Shown: piece by piece, positions 53,951 to 64,000 of the stretch
Numbering within the stretch: position 1 is the stretch's first letter
How the letters are laid out: the number at the start of each line of letters is the position of its first letter
Origin: Betaproteobacteria bacterium Ga0077540
GTDB taxonomy: Bacteria; Pseudomonadota; Gammaproteobacteria; Burkholderiales; Methylophilaceae
DNA: 64,000 bases
NCBI GenBank assembly: GCA_001464125.1
Contig: LNEP01000001.1
Location: 310,001-374,000, forward strand
Direction: 5' to 3'
Notes under the pieces: generated by a model
The model's input: the letters and a program-made list of their open reading frames with translations, nothing else
The model's database searches: none
What the model was told of the DNA's origin: nothing
Made by a program: the position numbers and the translations under genes

Positions 53951-55255
53951 ATGGCAGTATCTGTTGAAAAAATCAGTAATTTAGAGCGTCGCATGACGAT
54001 TAAAGTACCTCTAGCTCCATTAGAAGGTCAAATTAGACAACGTCTTAGCCAGATTTCGCGCACAGCAAAATTTGCTGGTTTCCGTCCGGGTAAAGCACCA
54101 ATTGGCTTGGTAAACCAACATTATGGCGATCAAGTTCGTGATGAGGTTTATTCAAAAGCAGTAGAAACTAGTTTTGGTGAAGCGGTAGAAGAAAATAAGC
54201 TACGCGTGGCTGGTTTTCCAAACATTGAACACAAGCCTTTTGCAGAAGCTGCACAAGATTTTGAGTACATTGCAACGTTTGAAGTGTTTCCTGAGATCAA
54301 GTTAAATGACTTATCTAAGGCAAAGATTGAAAAGCCAACTTTGGAAGTGGCAGAAGCCGATGTGGAGAAAACACTAGACGTGCTTATCAAGCAGCGCGTG
54401 ACGTTTGAACCTGTGAAGCGCGCTTCGAAAAAAGGGGATAGTGTTAATATCGCCCTGATTGCCTCCATAGATGGTAAAGAAGTTGAGAGAACTGCCGATA
54501 ATGGTATAGATTTGGTGCTTGGTGAGCCTGGCCGTATGGCTGAGTTTGATGATGCATTGATTGGGGCTAAAGCAGGTGTTACTAAAACATTTGAAATTCA
54601 GTATCCAGCTGATCATAACCCTGCACAATTAGCTGGAAAAACTGTCAGCTATGAAGTGACATTTAACAGTGTTTCACAGCCAGTACTACCAGTCGTGGAT
54701 GCAGATTTCGCAAAAAGCCTAGGCGTGGAAGACGGTAATGTTGACACGATGAAGGCGGAAATTAAAGCCAGTCTTGAGCAAGAAGTTGAAAAGCGTATCA
54801 AGGCGCGAGTGAAAGAGTCCGTATTTAATACGTTAATTGAGCAAGTTGAGATAGATGCACCTAAAGCAGTGATTGGCTCTGAAATTAACCGCATTATGCA
54901 AATGACTGCGCAAAATTTACAGCAACGTGGAATGGATCCGAAAGCCATCCAATTAGAGCCAGCGATGTTTGAGCAACAAGCAAAACGCAATGCAACGCTG
55001 CGCATGATTCTGGCTGAAGTGGTGAATGCAAATAACTTGCAAGCGACACCTGAGCAAATTCGCGCTATGGTTGAAACGTTTGCGCAGAGTTACGAAAAAC
55101 CAGACGATTTAGTGAATTGGTACTACGCTGACGTAAAACGCTTGGATGAACCTGCAGCACTGGCGACAGAAGAGAATGTGGTGAATTGGGTACTCAATCA
55201 AGTGAAAGTATCCAACAAAAAAATTAAATTTGATGAATTAATGGCGAGTGCATAA
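53951..55255 (+). CDS. tig: Trigger factor
   Basis: A 434-residue ribosome-bound chaperone and prolyl isomerase. The N-terminal ribosome-binding domain has the loop [14 protein letters not shown] (the FRxGKxP motif). The FKBP-like PPIase domain spans about 155-235, and the helical C-terminal domain follows. ATG 53951 is chosen for its AGGA site and homology; a TTG at 53924 is unlikely. It overlaps clpP by one base, and the order tig-clpP-clpX-lon is common in proteobacteria. Confidence 0.96.
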   Translation: MAVSVEKISNLERRMTIKVPLAPLEGQIRQRLSQISRTAKFAGFRPGKAPIGLVNQHYGDQVRDEVYSKAVETSFGEAVEENKLRVAGFPNIEHKPFAEAAQDFEYIATFEVFPEIKLNDLSKAKIEKPTLEVAEADVEKTLDVLIKQRVTFEPVKRASKKGDSVNIALIASIDGKEVERTADNGIDLVLGEPGRMAEFDDALIGAKAGVTKTFEIQYPADHNPAQLAGKTVSYEVTFNSVSQPVLPVVDADFAKSLGVEDGNVDTMKAEIKASLEQEVEKRIKARVKESVFNTLIEQVEIDAPKAVIGSEINRIMQMTAQNLQQRGMDPKAIQLEPAMFEQQAKRNATLRMILAEVVNANNLQATPEQIRAMVETFAQSYEKPDDLVNWYYADVKRLDEPAALATEENVVNWVLNQVKVSNKKIKFDELMASA

Positions 55256-55908
55256 TGGTGAAAGGTATGAGCGGTCTGATGACAAACACAAGAGAAATCT
55301 ATGAACCGCAAGGCTTGGGTTATATCCCAATGGTCATTGAGCAAAGTGGACGAGGCGAACGCTCATACGATATTTACTCTAGGTTGCTGAAAGAGCGGGT
55401 GATTTTTATGGTCGGGCCAGTCAATGACATGACCGCCAACCTGATTGTTGCGCAATTATTGTTTTTGGAAGCGGAAAATCCAGACAAAGACATTTCTCTT
55501 TACATCAATTCCCCAGGTGGTTCTGTGACCGCAGGTATGGCAATTTACGACACCATGCAGTTTATTAAACCGGATGTGAGCACTTTATGTATCGGTCAAG
55601 CAGCCAGTATGGGCGCATTGTTGCTGACGGCTGGCGCTAAGGGCAAGCGCTTCTGTTTACCAAATTCACGCGTGATGATTCACCAACCGTTAGGTGGTTT
55701 TCAAGGACAAGCCTCAGACATTGAGATTCATGCCAAAGAGATTTTGTATCTTAAAGACAAGTTAAACAAAATCATGGCTCATCACACTGGTAAATCGGTT
55801 GATGCACTTGCCAATGATACTGATCGTGATAATTTCATGAGTGCAGAAGAGTCAGTGAAATACGGATTGGTTGATAAAATGATTTCAGCACGCTCGGACG
55901 CGGCATAA
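55255..55908 (+). CDS. clpP: ATP-dependent Clp protease proteolytic subunit
   Basis: A 217-residue serine protease. The catalytic triad is Ser118 (GQAASMGA), His143 (MIHQPLGG) and Asp192 (DTDRDNF). [17 protein letters not shown] is the oxyanion region. It assembles into two heptameric rings. The start ATG shares the last A of the tig stop, so the two are coupled. It works with ClpX, encoded 38 bases downstream. Confidence 0.97.
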   Translation: MVKGMSGLMTNTREIYEPQGLGYIPMVIEQSGRGERSYDIYSRLLKERVIFMVGPVNDMTANLIVAQLLFLEAENPDKDISLYINSPGGSVTAGMAIYDTMQFIKPDVSTLCIGQAASMGALLLTAGAKGKRFCLPNSRVMIHQPLGGFQGQASDIEIHAKEILYLKDKLNKIMAHHTGKSVDALANDTDRDNFMSAEESVKYGLVDKMISARSDAA

Positions 55909-55946
55909 TCACAATTCATTTTTGTAGTTGAAATTAGGAAACACGC

Positions 55947-57230
55947 ATGGCAACTAAAGCTGAAGGCGAAAAATTATTATATTGCTCATTTTGCGGCAAA
56001 AGTCAGCACGAAGTAAAAAAGCTGATTGCGGGGCCATCCGTATTCATATGCGACGAATGTGTTGATTTATGTAACGATATCATTCGTGAAGAAATTCAAA
56101 ATTTAAACGATATCAAGGCTACAGATAAGTCGTTGCCGACACCGCAAGAAATTTGCGCTATCCTTGATCAGTATGTGATTGGTCAGGTACAGGCTAAGAA
56201 AAATTTATCTGTTGCGGTATATAACCATTACAAACGCCTTGGACATAATCATATTTCTGAAAACACAGCTAAAGATGATGTGGAAATTCAGAAAAGCAAT
56301 ATTCTTCTAATAGGACCTACTGGATCAGGTAAAACATTACTTGCGCAAACACTTGCGCGCTTATTAGACGTGCCGTTTGTGATGGCAGATGCCACCACCT
56401 TGACTGAAGCTGGTTATGTGGGTGAAGACGTTGAAAATATCATGCAAAAATTGCTACAGAAGTGTGATTACGACGTTGAAAAAGCGCAACGCGGTATTGT
56501 CTATATTGATGAGGTTGATAAGATTTCTCGTAAATCCGACAATCCTTCCATCACCCGAGATGTATCAGGCGAGGGCGTACAGCAGGCATTGTTGAAGTTG
56601 ATTGAAGGTACGGTAGCTTCGGTTCCACCACAAGGTGGACGTAAGCATCCAAACCAAGAATTTGTGCAGCTTGATACCACTAACATCTTATTTATCTGCG
56701 GTGGTGCTTTTGACGGGCTTGAAAAAGTGATTCGTCATCGCTCTGAAAAAGGCGGTATTGGATTTGGTGCGGAAGTTAAAAGCAAAGATGATGTGCGTCA
56801 AGTGGGTGAAGTGTTGCGAGATGTAGAGCCGGAAGATTTGATTAAATTTGGTTTAATCCCTGAATTTATTGGCCGTTTACCTGTAGTTGCTACGCTAGAA
56901 TCATTAGATGAAAAAGCATTGATGACGATTTTAGTGGAGCCTAAAAACGCACTCACTAAGCAATACGTCAAGCTGTTTAAAATGGAAGGCGTGGATCTGG
57001 AGTTCCGAGAAGCTGCCTTGCATATGATTGCGAAAAAAGCTCTAGACCGCAAAACAGGCGCTAGGGGCTTACGTTCAATCTTAGAGCATGCTTTACTAGA
57101 CATCATGTATGAGTTGCCCTCTATCGAAAATTTAAGCAAAGTGGTCATAGACGAAGGCGTCATCAATGAAGAGTCTTCACCAATTCTGATTTACTCAGAG
57201 CCACAAAAACGCGTAGAAAATGCAGGTTAA
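55947..57230 (+). CDS. clpX: Clp protease ATPase subunit ClpX
   Basis: A 427-residue AAA+ unfoldase. The N-terminal zinc-binding domain has CSFCGKSQ and [10 protein letters not shown], with four cysteines. Walker A is GPTGSGKT, Walker [22 protein letters not shown] contains the ClpP-docking IGF loop. It recognises tagged proteins and feeds them to ClpP. It is co-transcribed with tig and clpP. lon follows after a promoter of its own. Confidence 0.97.
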   Translation: MATKAEGEKLLYCSFCGKSQHEVKKLIAGPSVFICDECVDLCNDIIREEIQNLNDIKATDKSLPTPQEICAILDQYVIGQVQAKKNLSVAVYNHYKRLGHNHISENTAKDDVEIQKSNILLIGPTGSGKTLLAQTLARLLDVPFVMADATTLTEAGYVGEDVENIMQKLLQKCDYDVEKAQRGIVYIDEVDKISRKSDNPSITRDVSGEGVQQALLKLIEGTVASVPPQGGRKHPNQEFVQLDTTNILFICGGAFDGLEKVIRHRSEKGGIGFGAEVKSKDDVRQVGEVLRDVEPEDLIKFGLIPEFIGRLPVVATLESLDEKALMTILVEPKNALTKQYVKLFKMEGVDLEFREAALHMIAKKALDRKTGARGLRSILEHALLDIMYELPSIENLSKVVIDEGVINEESSPILIYSEPQKRVENAG

Positions 57231-57294
57231 TGCAAGATTTCTTTGATTAACCTATTGATATACTCAGCAACTAGTATATATTTAAGTCGTAATA

Positions 57295-57321
57295 CTTGAA
57301 CTAACAAAGAATGTTCCCCAT
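57295..57321 (+). promoter_or_regulatory. Sigma-32 (heat-shock) type promoter for lon
   Basis: CTTGAA (57295-57300), 15 bases, and CCCCAT (57316-57321), followed by TT, which fits the RpoH consensus CTTGAAA ... CCCCATNT. It lies 57 bases before the lon ATG. An inverted repeat, ATATACT/AGTATAT (57258-57279), stands just upstream. Confidence 0.75.
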
Positions 57322-57378
57322 TTAAACACAGAGATGACCAGCAACTGCTGCTCTCTCTGTTTTCACTTGAAAGAATTT

Positions 57379-59817
57379 ATGACCGAACAAACTTTGCAAG
57401 CACAACCCGAAGAACAAAAAGAGTTAATACCTCTTCTACCGCTACGCGATGTCGTCGTGTATCCCCATCTTGTTATCCCATTATTTGTTGGGCGAGCGAA
57501 ATCAGTTAAGGCTTTAGAGATTGCGTCTGACACCAATAAACAAATACTGTTAGTAGCACAAAAATCGGCAAATAAAGACGACCCTGACGCTGATGATTTA
57601 TATGAAATTGGCACGATGGCCACTGTGTTGCAAATGCTCAAATTACCTGATGGTACGGTAAAAGTGCTAGTAGAAGGTTTGCATCGTGTGCGTGTCTCTG
57701 GTTTTGTTGAGACCGAAGAGTGCTTTATGGCTTATGCCGATAAAGTTGATCAAACGGACGATAATGACAGCGAAGCTGAGGCTTTGATGCGTACTGTATT
57801 CACGCAGTTTGATCAGTACGTGAAGCTGAATAAGAAAATTCCTCCTGAAATCCTGACATCATTGGCAACCATCAATGACCCTGGCAGGCTTGCTGATACC
57901 ATATCTGCGCATCTGACATTAAAGCTGGAAGAAAAGCAAAAAACTTTAGAAATGCTTAGCGTGATTGAGCGCCTAGAGCATTTGCTTTATTTGATGGAAT
58001 CCGAGATTGATATCCTGCAAGTGGAGAAGCGTATCCGTGGCCGCGTGAAGCGTCAAATGGAGAAGAGCCAGCGCGAATACTATTTGAATGAACAAGTGAA
58101 AGCCATTCAAAAAGAATTAGGCGAGCATGATGAAAACGCGGAGATGGAAGAGCTAGAGCAGCGTATTAAAGACTCTGCAATGCCCAAAGAGGCATTGGCC
58201 AAGGTGAGCGCTGAACTTAAAAAACTTAAATTAATGTCACCCATGTCGGCAGAAGCTTCGGTGGTGAGAAACTATATTGATACACTGGTTAATTTACCTT
58301 GGAAGAAAAAAACCAAGATCAGCAAAAACCTAAAGGCAGCGGAAGCTATACTCGATGCCGACCATTATGGTCTGGAAAAAGTGAAAGAGCGTATTGTCGA
58401 GTATCTTGCTGTACAGCAACGAGTGGGCAAGCTTAAAGCGCCTATTTTATGCTTAGTTGGCCCCCCTGGTGTTGGTAAAACTTCGCTAGGGCAAAGTATA
58501 GCTAAAGCCGTTAACCGTAAATTTGTGCGTATGGCACTGGGTGGTGTGCGTGATGAGGCTGAGATTCGTGGCCATCGTCGGACTTATATAGGATCTATGC
58601 CAGGTAAAGTGCTACAGAGCATGACCAAAGTAGGGGTGAAAAACCCGTTATTCCTCTTAGATGAGGTGGATAAGATGGGGCAGGACATGCGCGGTGACCC
58701 GTCATCGGCCTTACTTGAGGTGCTGGATCCAGAGCAAAACCATACATTCGCCGATCACTATGTAGAAGTCGAATATGATTTGTCCGATGTGATGTTTGTG
58801 GCAACTGCTAACAGCATGAATATACCTGCGCCATTGCTAGATCGCATGGAAATTATTCGTCTTGCTGGCTACACAGAAGACGAAAAGGTAAATATAGCGC
58901 AGCGTTATCTTTTCCCTAAACAGTTAAAAGCGCATGGCTTGAAAGCCACAGAGATTAATGTGCCTGAAGCTGTGATTCGCGATATAGTGCGCTATTACAC
59001 TCGCGAAGCAGGCGTTAGACGACTTGAGCAGGAGGCCGCAAAGATTTGCCGCAAAGTTGTAAAAGAACTGCTACTGAAACAAGAGAAGTCTAAATCAACC
59101 GCAAAAAAAGTGAATGTGACGACCAAAAACTTGGATCAGTATCTTGGCGTAAGGCGTTATGACTTTGGCGTTGCTTCTAAAGAAAACCAAGTGGGTCAAG
59201 TCACTGGTTTAGCGTGGACCTCGGTGGGTGGTGAGTTATTGACCATTGAAACCGTTGTGTTGCCTGGTAAAGGTAAAACCATCACCACAGGTAAATTGGG
59301 CGATGTGATGCAGGAGTCAGTGCAAGCGGCAATGAGTGTAGTCAGGAGTCGCGCAAGTGGCTTGGGCATCAATGAAGACTTTTATGAAAAAAAAGATATT
59401 CATATTCACTTGCCTGAAGGCGCAACACCCAAAGATGGTCCTAGCGCAGGTATTGCAATCACAACTGCCTTAGTTTCAGTGCTAACTGGTATTCCAGCAC
59501 GTTCTGATGTTGCAATGACTGGTGAGATTACTTTGCGTGGTGAAGTGCTTCCAATTGGTGGATTAAAAGAGAAGTTATTGGCTGCACATCGCGGTGGCAT
59601 CAAAACCGTTTTAATCCCAGAAGCAAACGAAAAAGATCTTACTGAAATTCCCGACAATATTAAAGCGCATCTGGCGATTCACCCTGTTAAATGGATTGAT
59701 CAGGTATTAGATTTGGCGTTAGAAACAGCACCAAAACCGTTACAGGCTAACGCTGAAGCGATAGCAAATGTGGCAAAAGATGGCTCAGATGAAGCAAATC
59801 AACTGACCACGCATTAA
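57379..59817 (+). CDS. lon: ATP-dependent protease Lon
   Basis: An 812-residue AAA+ serine protease. The N-terminal LON domain (about 12-205) has [17 protein letters not shown]. Walker A is [11 protein letters not shown]. The protease domain has the catalytic Ser in DGPSAGIA and Lys later, after [14 protein letters not shown]. It degrades misfolded and regulatory proteins. ATG 57379 is preferred because homology starts there; the frame is open from 57334. A heat-shock-like promoter precedes it. Confidence 0.97.
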   Translation: MTEQTLQAQPEEQKELIPLLPLRDVVVYPHLVIPLFVGRAKSVKALEIASDTNKQILLVAQKSANKDDPDADDLYEIGTMATVLQMLKLPDGTVKVLVEGLHRVRVSGFVETEECFMAYADKVDQTDDNDSEAEALMRTVFTQFDQYVKLNKKIPPEILTSLATINDPGRLADTISAHLTLKLEEKQKTLEMLSVIERLEHLLYLMESEIDILQVEKRIRGRVKRQMEKSQREYYLNEQVKAIQKELGEHDENAEMEELEQRIKDSAMPKEALAKVSAELKKLKLMSPMSAEASVVRNYIDTLVNLPWKKKTKISKNLKAAEAILDADHYGLEKVKERIVEYLAVQQRVGKLKAPILCLVGPPGVGKTSLGQSIAKAVNRKFVRMALGGVRDEAEIRGHRRTYIGSMPGKVLQSMTKVGVKNPLFLLDEVDKMGQDMRGDPSSALLEVLDPEQNHTFADHYVEVEYDLSDVMFVATANSMNIPAPLLDRMEIIRLAGYTEDEKVNIAQRYLFPKQLKAHGLKATEINVPEAVIRDIVRYYTREAGVRRLEQEAAKICRKVVKELLLKQEKSKSTAKKVNVTTKNLDQYLGVRRYDFGVASKENQVGQVTGLAWTSVGGELLTIETVVLPGKGKTITTGKLGDVMQESVQAAMSVVRSRASGLGINEDFYEKKDIHIHLPEGATPKDGPSAGIAITTALVSVLTGIPARSDVAMTGEITLRGEVLPIGGLKEKLLAAHRGGIKTVLIPEANEKDLTEIPDNIKAHLAIHPVKWIDQVLDLALETAPKPLQANAEAIANVAKDGSDEANQLTTH

Positions 59818-59853
59818 ATTAAGGCAAATAACCAGAATTTAATCGTTAAGTTC

Positions 59854-59883
59854 TTGACATAGGCTTTTGTCACTTGATATAAA
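59854..59883 (+). promoter_or_regulatory. Sigma-70 promoter of the HU gene
   Basis: A perfect TTGACA (59854-59859), an 18-base spacer, and TATAAA (59878-59883). It lies 55 bases before the start codon. Confidence 0.8.
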
Positions 59884-59938
59884 GCTAATACAGGAAGGCC
59901 TGTAACATTTTTTAAAAACAACCTTTGAGGGGATACAC

Positions 59939-60211
59939 GTGAATAAATCAGAATTGATTGATCAAATTGCTAAAGCAGCAGGAATTTCTAAAGCTGCCGC
60001 TGGCCGCTCACTAGATGCAACAACAGAAGCAATTACAAAAGCACTTAAAAAAGGTGATTTGGTAACTTTAATTGGTTTTGGCTCATTTTATGTTGGAAAG
60101 CGTGCAGCACGCTCTGGTCGCAATCCTCGCACAGGTGCAACAATCAATATCAGCGCAGCAAACTCTCCTAAATTTAGAGCTGGTAAAGCGCTCAAAGATG
60201 CTGTAAACTAG
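59939..60211 (+). CDS. hupB: DNA-binding protein HU
   Basis: A 90-residue histone-like nucleoid protein. The helical N-terminus [21 protein letters not shown] and [21 protein letters not shown] (the DNA-contacting beta arm, with RNPxTG) identify it as HU rather than IHF. It bends and compacts DNA as a dimer. The start is GTG with GAGGGG six bases upstream. A strong promoter precedes it, and it follows lon, as in many proteobacteria. Confidence 0.96.
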   Translation: MNKSELIDQIAKAAGISKAAAGRSLDATTEAITKALKKGDLVTLIGFGSFYVGKRAARSGRNPRTGATINISAANSPKFRAGKALKDAVN

Positions 60212-60283
60212 CGTTTTTACTGATTAAGTAATTAATCAGTCAGTACTGCAAAGTTTATAGAGTTAAGTTTGTAAAGTGTTGCA

Positions 60284-60359
60284 GGGTGCTTAGCTCAGTT
60301 GGTAGAGCGTCGCCCTTACAAGGCGAATGTCAGCGGTTCGACCCCGTTAGCACCCACCA
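60284..60359 (+). tRNA. tRNA-Val, anticodon TAC
   Basis: A 76-nt tRNA. The acceptor stem is GGGTGCT/AGCACCC. The anticodon stem TCGCC/GGCGA closes CTTACAA. The T-arm has GGTTCGACCCC, and CCA is encoded. Confidence 0.97.
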
Positions 60360-60391
60360 AAACCTACAGACATGTCGCTTAAAATAATTGA

Positions 60392-60421
60392 GAGTGCTAG
60401 TTATTAGCACTCTTTGTTTTT
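60392..60421 (+). terminator. Hairpin and T run between tRNA-Val and tRNA-Asp
   Basis: GAGTGCTA (60392-60399) pairs with TAGCACTC (60405-60412), with a five-base loop, followed by TTTGTTTTT. It is a likely terminator for tRNA-Val. Confidence 0.75.
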
Positions 60422-60452
60422 AGTGGGACATAGATATAAACAGCAAACAACT

Positions 60453-60529
60453 GGAGTGGTAGTTCAGTTGGTTAGAATACCGGCCTGTCACGCCGGGGGT
60501 CGCGGGTTCGAGCCCCGTCCACTCCGCCA
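60453..60529 (+). tRNA. tRNA-Asp, anticodon GTC
   Basis: A 77-nt tRNA. The acceptor stem is GGAGTGG/CCACTCC. The anticodon stem CCGGC/GCCGG closes CTGTCAC. The T-arm has GGGTTCGAGCCC, and CCA is encoded. Confidence 0.97.
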
Positions 60530-60535
60530 ATTAAT

Positions 60536-60566
60536 AAAAAAGCGAATCTACATGGTTCGCTTTTTT
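60536..60566 (+). terminator. Terminator after tRNA-Asp
   Basis: GCGAATC (60542-60548) pairs with GGTTCGC (60554-60560), with one wobble, preceded by A and followed by six T. Confidence 0.8.
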
Positions 60567-60733
60567 ATTTTCTAAAATAGTCAACAATTCGTACAATTCA
60601 CAGTCACATGTTGGTATGTGTAATGATTGAGCTGAAATCGCTCTGGGCTTGTGATATATTGTTGGGTTAATGGGCTTTGCCCGCGATGATTGTTTATTTA
60701 ACTGTTTAAGTTTGATTGAGAGACGTAGTTGTT

Positions 60734-62617
60734 ATGTTAGACGCCATTAGAAAGCATACACAAGGTTGGTTAGCCAAAGCAATATTAGCCATTATTACAA
60801 TTCCTTTCGCTTTATTCGGTATTGACTCTTACTTGAATCAGGCAGGTGGTAATGTTGCAGTAGCCACAGTAGCAGGTGAGAAAATCTCGGTGCAAGAATT
60901 TAGCAATTCAATTGAGAATGTTCGCAATAGACTTCAATCTGAAGGACAGAAAGTAGACTCTGCTTTGTTAGATAGTCCGGAGTTGAAGCAGTCTGTTCTG
61001 GATGGTTTGATTACTCGACGCTTAGTCAATAAAGAGGTGCAACGTGAGCACTTTAAAATTAGCGATGATCAACTTAATCAACACATCTTGAGCATGCCTG
61101 AGTTTCAGGATAACGGTAAGTTCTCTGAGGATTTGTACCAAAAAACGTTAAAGCAAAACAAGCTGACTGCTGCTAAGTTTGAAAATAGTATTCGTAGTGA
61201 CATGGTGACTCAGCAAGCACGTGATGGCGTAGCTAAATTAGCGTTTGCACCAAAAGCGATTGCAGAAAAAGCATTGCAGTTTGCTTTCCAGCAAAGAGAA
61301 GTCACAACATTAGATGTAAAAGCGGCGGATTACATTAAGCAAGTATCGGTAACGCCTGAGCAAGTGAAGCAATATTACGAGCAGCATAAGGATAAGTTTA
61401 AAGTGCCTGAGCAAGTAAAATTAGAATTTGCTTTATTATCTGCGGCAGGTCTTATGAGTCAGGTCAGCGTGAGTGATCAAGAGGTGAAGGAGTTTTATGA
61501 CGCGAACGTGGCTAAATTTCAAGGTGACGAACAACGTCAAGCGAGCCATATTCTAATCAACTTTGGACAAGACAAAGAAGCCGCAAAAGCTAAAGCGACT
61601 AGCATCCTTGCGCAAGTGAAAAAGAATCCTAATAGCTTCGAAGAGCTTGCCATAAAAAACTCCCAAGATACTGGGTCTGCTACTAAGGGTGGTGATCTAG
61701 GTAGCTTTGGACGTGGTGCGATGGTAAAACCATTTGAAGATGCTGTATTTGCGATGAAGGTTAACCAAATCAGTGAGTTAGTTGAGTCTGAGTTTGGCTA
61801 CCATATCATCAAGTTAAACGGTATTACTGGTCAGTCATCTTCGTTTGACCAAATGAAACCTCAGATTAAAGCAGAGTTGATTTTCCAAAAGGCACAAGCT
61901 AAGTACGCGGAGCTGTCAGAAGATTTTAGCAATATGGTCTATGAGCAATCTGGCAGCTTAGCGCCAGTTGCACAAAAATATAATTTACAATTGCAAACCT
62001 CTGCGTGGATGAGCCGCGAAGATGGTGCTAAATATTTCAAGAGCGATAAGCTAATGGCTTTGGTGTTTTCAGATGAAGTGTTAAAAGAAAAGCGTAATTC
62101 TGAAGCCGTAGAAGTGTCACCGAACAATTTAGTATCAGTGCGTGTGATGGATTACAAAGCAGAGGCGCCACGTACTTTTGATGAAGTAAAAGGTGGTATT
62201 GAAGCGGTATTGAAACTAGAGCAAGCCGTAAAATTGGCATCAGAGAAGGGGGCATCTACTTTAGCTGAGTTGAAGGCAGGTGATGCTAAGGAATCATTGG
62301 ACTGGATTTCACCTGTGACCGTTGATCGTAAAAATGCGCAAGGTTTATCGAATGGAGTGATGAATCAGGTGTTTAAAATCAACACTGATAAACTCCCGGC
62401 TTATGCTGGTTTTATGGATGATAATAAAACTTATGTGATTGTAAAAGTAATAGCTGTGAGCAATCAGCTTGGTGATGATGAAGAGTTTAAGAATACAGCT
62501 ATTGCTGAATATGAGGCCGCTGTAGCTGCTGAGTATGTCAGTGCTTATGCTGCATCACTTAGAGCAAAAGAGGATATCAAGGTAAATACCAGCGTACTGT
62601 TTAATAAGGCTGAATAA
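60734..62617 (+). CDS. ppiD: Peptidyl-prolyl isomerase PpiD (SurA-N family)
   Basis: A 627-residue periplasmic chaperone anchored by one N-terminal TM helix (about 16-36; MLDAIRKHTQGW before it). A SurA_N-like domain with the substrate-binding helices follows. One parvulin domain (about 262-352) contains ASHILI, GGDLGSFGRG and FGYHIIKL. It assists folding of outer-membrane and secreted proteins at the Sec exit. The ATG at 60734 agrees with other PpiD starts; a TTG at 60716 is unlikely. The neighbour order lon-hup-(tRNAs)-ppiD is conserved. Confidence 0.93.
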   Translation: MLDAIRKHTQGWLAKAILAIITIPFALFGIDSYLNQAGGNVAVATVAGEKISVQEFSNSIENVRNRLQSEGQKVDSALLDSPELKQSVLDGLITRRLVNKEVQREHFKISDDQLNQHILSMPEFQDNGKFSEDLYQKTLKQNKLTAAKFENSIRSDMVTQQARDGVAKLAFAPKAIAEKALQFAFQQREVTTLDVKAADYIKQVSVTPEQVKQYYEQHKDKFKVPEQVKLEFALLSAAGLMSQVSVSDQEVKEFYDANVAKFQGDEQRQASHILINFGQDKEAAKAKATSILAQVKKNPNSFEELAIKNSQDTGSATKGGDLGSFGRGAMVKPFEDAVFAMKVNQISELVESEFGYHIIKLNGITGQSSSFDQMKPQIKAELIFQKAQAKYAELSEDFSNMVYEQSGSLAPVAQKYNLQLQTSAWMSREDGAKYFKSDKLMALVFSDEVLKEKRNSEAVEVSPNNLVSVRVMDYKAEAPRTFDEVKGGIEAVLKLEQAVKLASEKGASTLAELKAGDAKESLDWISPVTVDRKNAQGLSNGVMNQVFKINTDKLPAYAGFMDDNKTYVIVKVIAVSNQLGDDEEFKNTAIAEYEAAVAAEYVSAYAASLRAKEDIKVNTSVLFNKAE

Positions 62618-62633
62618 TAGATTTAAGACATGT

Positions 62634-62664
62634 AAAAAAAGCTGATGTTACATCAGCTTTTTTT
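62634..62664. terminator. Bidirectional terminator between ppiD and fabI
   Basis: GCTGATG (62641-62647) pairs with CATCAGC (62651-62657), flanked by seven A and seven T. It ends both convergent genes. Confidence 0.88.
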
Positions 62665-62693
62665 ATTTCTACGAATTGTTCAGAGATGTAACT

Positions 62694-63479
62694 TTAATCT
62701 ATTTGACCAGCTGCGGTGATGTTCATGCCACCATCGACATAAGTGATTTCACCAGTAATACCTGATGCCAAATCACTACATAGGAATGCCGCAACGTTAC
62801 CAACCTCATCGATAGTTACATTACGGCGCAAAGCGGCATGGCGCTCATTAAAACCAATCATCTTATCGAAGTCCGCAATGCCTGATGCTGCCAGCGTTTT
62901 GATGGGGCCTGCAGAAACAGCATTAACTCGTATGCCACGTGGACCCAAACTTTGCGCTAAATAACGCACATTAGCCTCTAAGCTGGCTTTAGCTACACCC
63001 ATGACATTGTAGTTTGGCATTGTGCGCTCAGCGCCTAAATAGCTAAGGGTAAGCAAGCTGCCACCACGGCCTTGCATCATTGGGTATGCGGCTTTGGCCA
63101 GCGCAGAGAAGCTATAGGAACTAATGTCGTGCGCGATACGGAAATATTCACGGTTAACGGCATCCAAATAATCACCATCTAGCGCCACTTTAGGCACAAA
63201 GGCTACAGAGTGTACTAAGCTATCAAGACCGTCCCAATGTTTAGCCAAAGCTGAGAACAACGCTTCAATTTGTGCGTCATCTGCCACATCACATGGGAGC
63301 ACAATAGTGGAGCCGAAATCCGCGGCCAAATCTGCTACGCGTTGTGAGTGTTTTTCCATTTGATAGGTAAATGCAAGTTCGGCGCCTTCACGTTTCATAG
63401 CGGCGGCAATGCCATATGCAATCGAACGGTTGCTGAGCAGGCCAGCAATAAGAATTTTTTTACCTGAGAGAAAGCCCAT
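62694..63479 (-). CDS. fabI: Enoyl-ACP reductase (NADH) FabI
   Basis: A 261-residue short-chain reductase that reduces trans-2-enoyl-ACP, the last step of each fatty acid elongation round. The motifs are [24 protein letters not shown], Tyr147, Tyr157 and Lys164 (Y-x6-Y and Y-x6-K pattern around [19 protein letters not shown]) and [16 protein letters not shown]. These are the FabI rather than FabV/FabL features. It is a single gene, convergent with ppiD and next to an ABC permease. Confidence 0.96.
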   Translation of the reverse strand: MGFLSGKKILIAGLLSNRSIAYGIAAAMKREGAELAFTYQMEKHSQRVADLAADFGSTIVLPCDVADDAQIEALFSALAKHWDGLDSLVHSVAFVPKVALDGDYLDAVNREYFRIAHDISSYSFSALAKAAYPMMQGRGGSLLTLSYLGAERTMPNYNVMGVAKASLEANVRYLAQSLGPRGIRVNAVSAGPIKTLAASGIADFDKMIGFNERHAALRRNVTIDEVGNVAAFLCSDLASGITGEITYVDGGMNITAAGQID

Positions 63480-63548
63480 AATCTATCCTAATTATTGATT
63501 GTCGGTGATAGGTCCACTCGTGCTTACTATCACGTAGGATAGATAAGG

Positions 63549-64000
63549 TTATCGATTAGAACCGCTTCTGGGGTCAAGCGCATCGCGCAACCCTTCACCA
63601 AGCAGATTATACCCTAACACCGTGATTAAAATCGCCATGCCGGGGTAGAGTGAGAGCCACCAAGCAAACTGAATATACTCTTTGCCATCGGTGAGGATGT
63701 TGCCCCATGACGATTGCGGCGCCTGAACACCGAGTCCCAAGAAACTGAGGCCGGATTCCATCAATACAGCGCTGGCTACGCCCAATACTGCACTGACAAT
63801 AATCGGTGTGAGGCTGTTAGGTAGCAAGTGCGTGAAAATTAGGCGCATATCTTTTGCACCAAGCGTGCGAGATGCTTGTACAAATTCTCGTTCAGCCAAG
63901 CTTAAAAATTCCGCTCGCACTAGTCGGGTTACGCCCATCCACGAGGTTAAGCCAATGACAATCATGATATTGATAATAGAGGGCGTTAGGAAGGCAATAA
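63549..64000 (-). CDS. Peptide-type ABC transporter permease (DppC/OppC family), partial
   Basis: The frame stays open to the right edge, so only about 150 C-terminal residues are seen. They hold four membrane helices and the permease EAA loop EREFVQASRTLGAKDMRLIFTHLLPNSL (key residues E, G, P; ATPase contact), then GLSFLGLGVQAPQSSWG and RDALDPR, all typical of DppC/OppC. It imports peptides, nickel or similar solutes. The rest of the operon is outside the window. It is on the minus strand, 69 bases before fabI. Confidence 0.9.
   Translation of the reverse strand, partial: IAFLTPSIINIMIVIGLTSWMGVTRLVRAEFLSLAEREFVQASRTLGAKDMRLIFTHLLPNSLTPIIVSAVLGVASAVLMESGLSFLGLGVQAPQSSWGNILTDGKEYIQFAWWLSLYPGMAILITVLGYNLLGEGLRDALDPRSGSNR

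Noticed and set aside
60392..60412. CIRCE-like element (GAGTGCTA and TAGCACTC)
   Set aside because: A CIRCE operator has TTAGCACTC first, nine bases, then GAGTGCTAA. Here the arms are in the opposite order with a five-base loop and a T run, between two tRNA genes, so a terminator is the better reading.
1..64000. Mobile elements, CRISPR arrays, phage or plasmid genes
   Set aside because: I saw no transposase, integrase, direct-repeat array or phage protein, and gene order is that of conserved chromosomal blocks.

Overview
The window comes from a chromosome of a methylotrophic betaproteobacterium, most likely family Methylophilaceae (Methylotenera, Methylophilus or a relative). This is an inference from gene content. 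It carries key ribulose monophosphate (RuMP) cycle genes (transaldolase, hexulose-6-phosphate synthase, phosphohexuloisomerase). It also carries the 'archaeal-like' tetrahydromethanopterin (H4MPT) and methylofuran genes (beta-RFAP synthase, mtdB, orfY, mch, orf5, orf7, a pABA synthase, MfnD/E/F-like proteins), and a homologue of formaldehyde-activating enzyme (Fae). DNA is moderately AT-rich with even codon use. I see no insertion sequence, prophage or CRISPR array.

Layout. 1-10.9 kb is a chemotaxis cluster: the tail of one methyl-accepting chemotaxis protein (MCP), two complete MCPs, a small exported protein, a Fae homologue with a C-terminal extension, then cheR, cheD, cheB, and cheY-cheZ behind a sigma-28-like promoter. 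10.9-13.0 kb is an aldehyde dehydrogenase plus DUF779 pair. 13.2-27.8 kb is mixed housekeeping and signalling: membrane adenylate cyclase, tRNA-Ser, a two-component system flanked by PepSY proteins, TauE/SafE permease, RelA, a LysR regulator, a diguanylate cyclase, an esterase, small membrane proteins, and a likely unannotated small RNA near 25.7 kb. 27.9-33.2 kb holds a ChrA transporter, an exported glutathione-peroxidase-like protein, and PEP synthase with its regulatory kinase/phosphatase.

33.4-46.8 kb is the C1 core. MptG uses pABA, which PabB helps make, to start H4MPT. MtdB and Mch oxidise and hydrolyse the H4MPT-bound C1 unit. OrfY, Orf5, Orf7, a HisA-like protein and MfnD/E/F-like proteins probably build H4MPT and methylofuran. 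Hps and Hpi fix formaldehyde into hexulose and then fructose phosphate, and transaldolase helps regenerate the acceptor. 46.8-52.9 kb is an RND efflux operon on the minus strand. 53.0-62.6 kb is a proteostasis block (RidA, trigger factor, ClpP, ClpX, Lon behind a heat-shock-like promoter, HU, PpiD) with tRNA-Leu, tRNA-Val and tRNA-Asp. The window ends with fabI and a truncated peptide-type ABC permease.

The observations I rate highest are the Fae homologue inside the chemotaxis cluster, the orphan promoter-hairpin-terminator unit at 25.63-25.75 kb, inverted repeats over the -10 regions of tal and hps, a perfect 18-bp palindrome between ppsA and mptG, and a pair of related small exported two-cysteine proteins.
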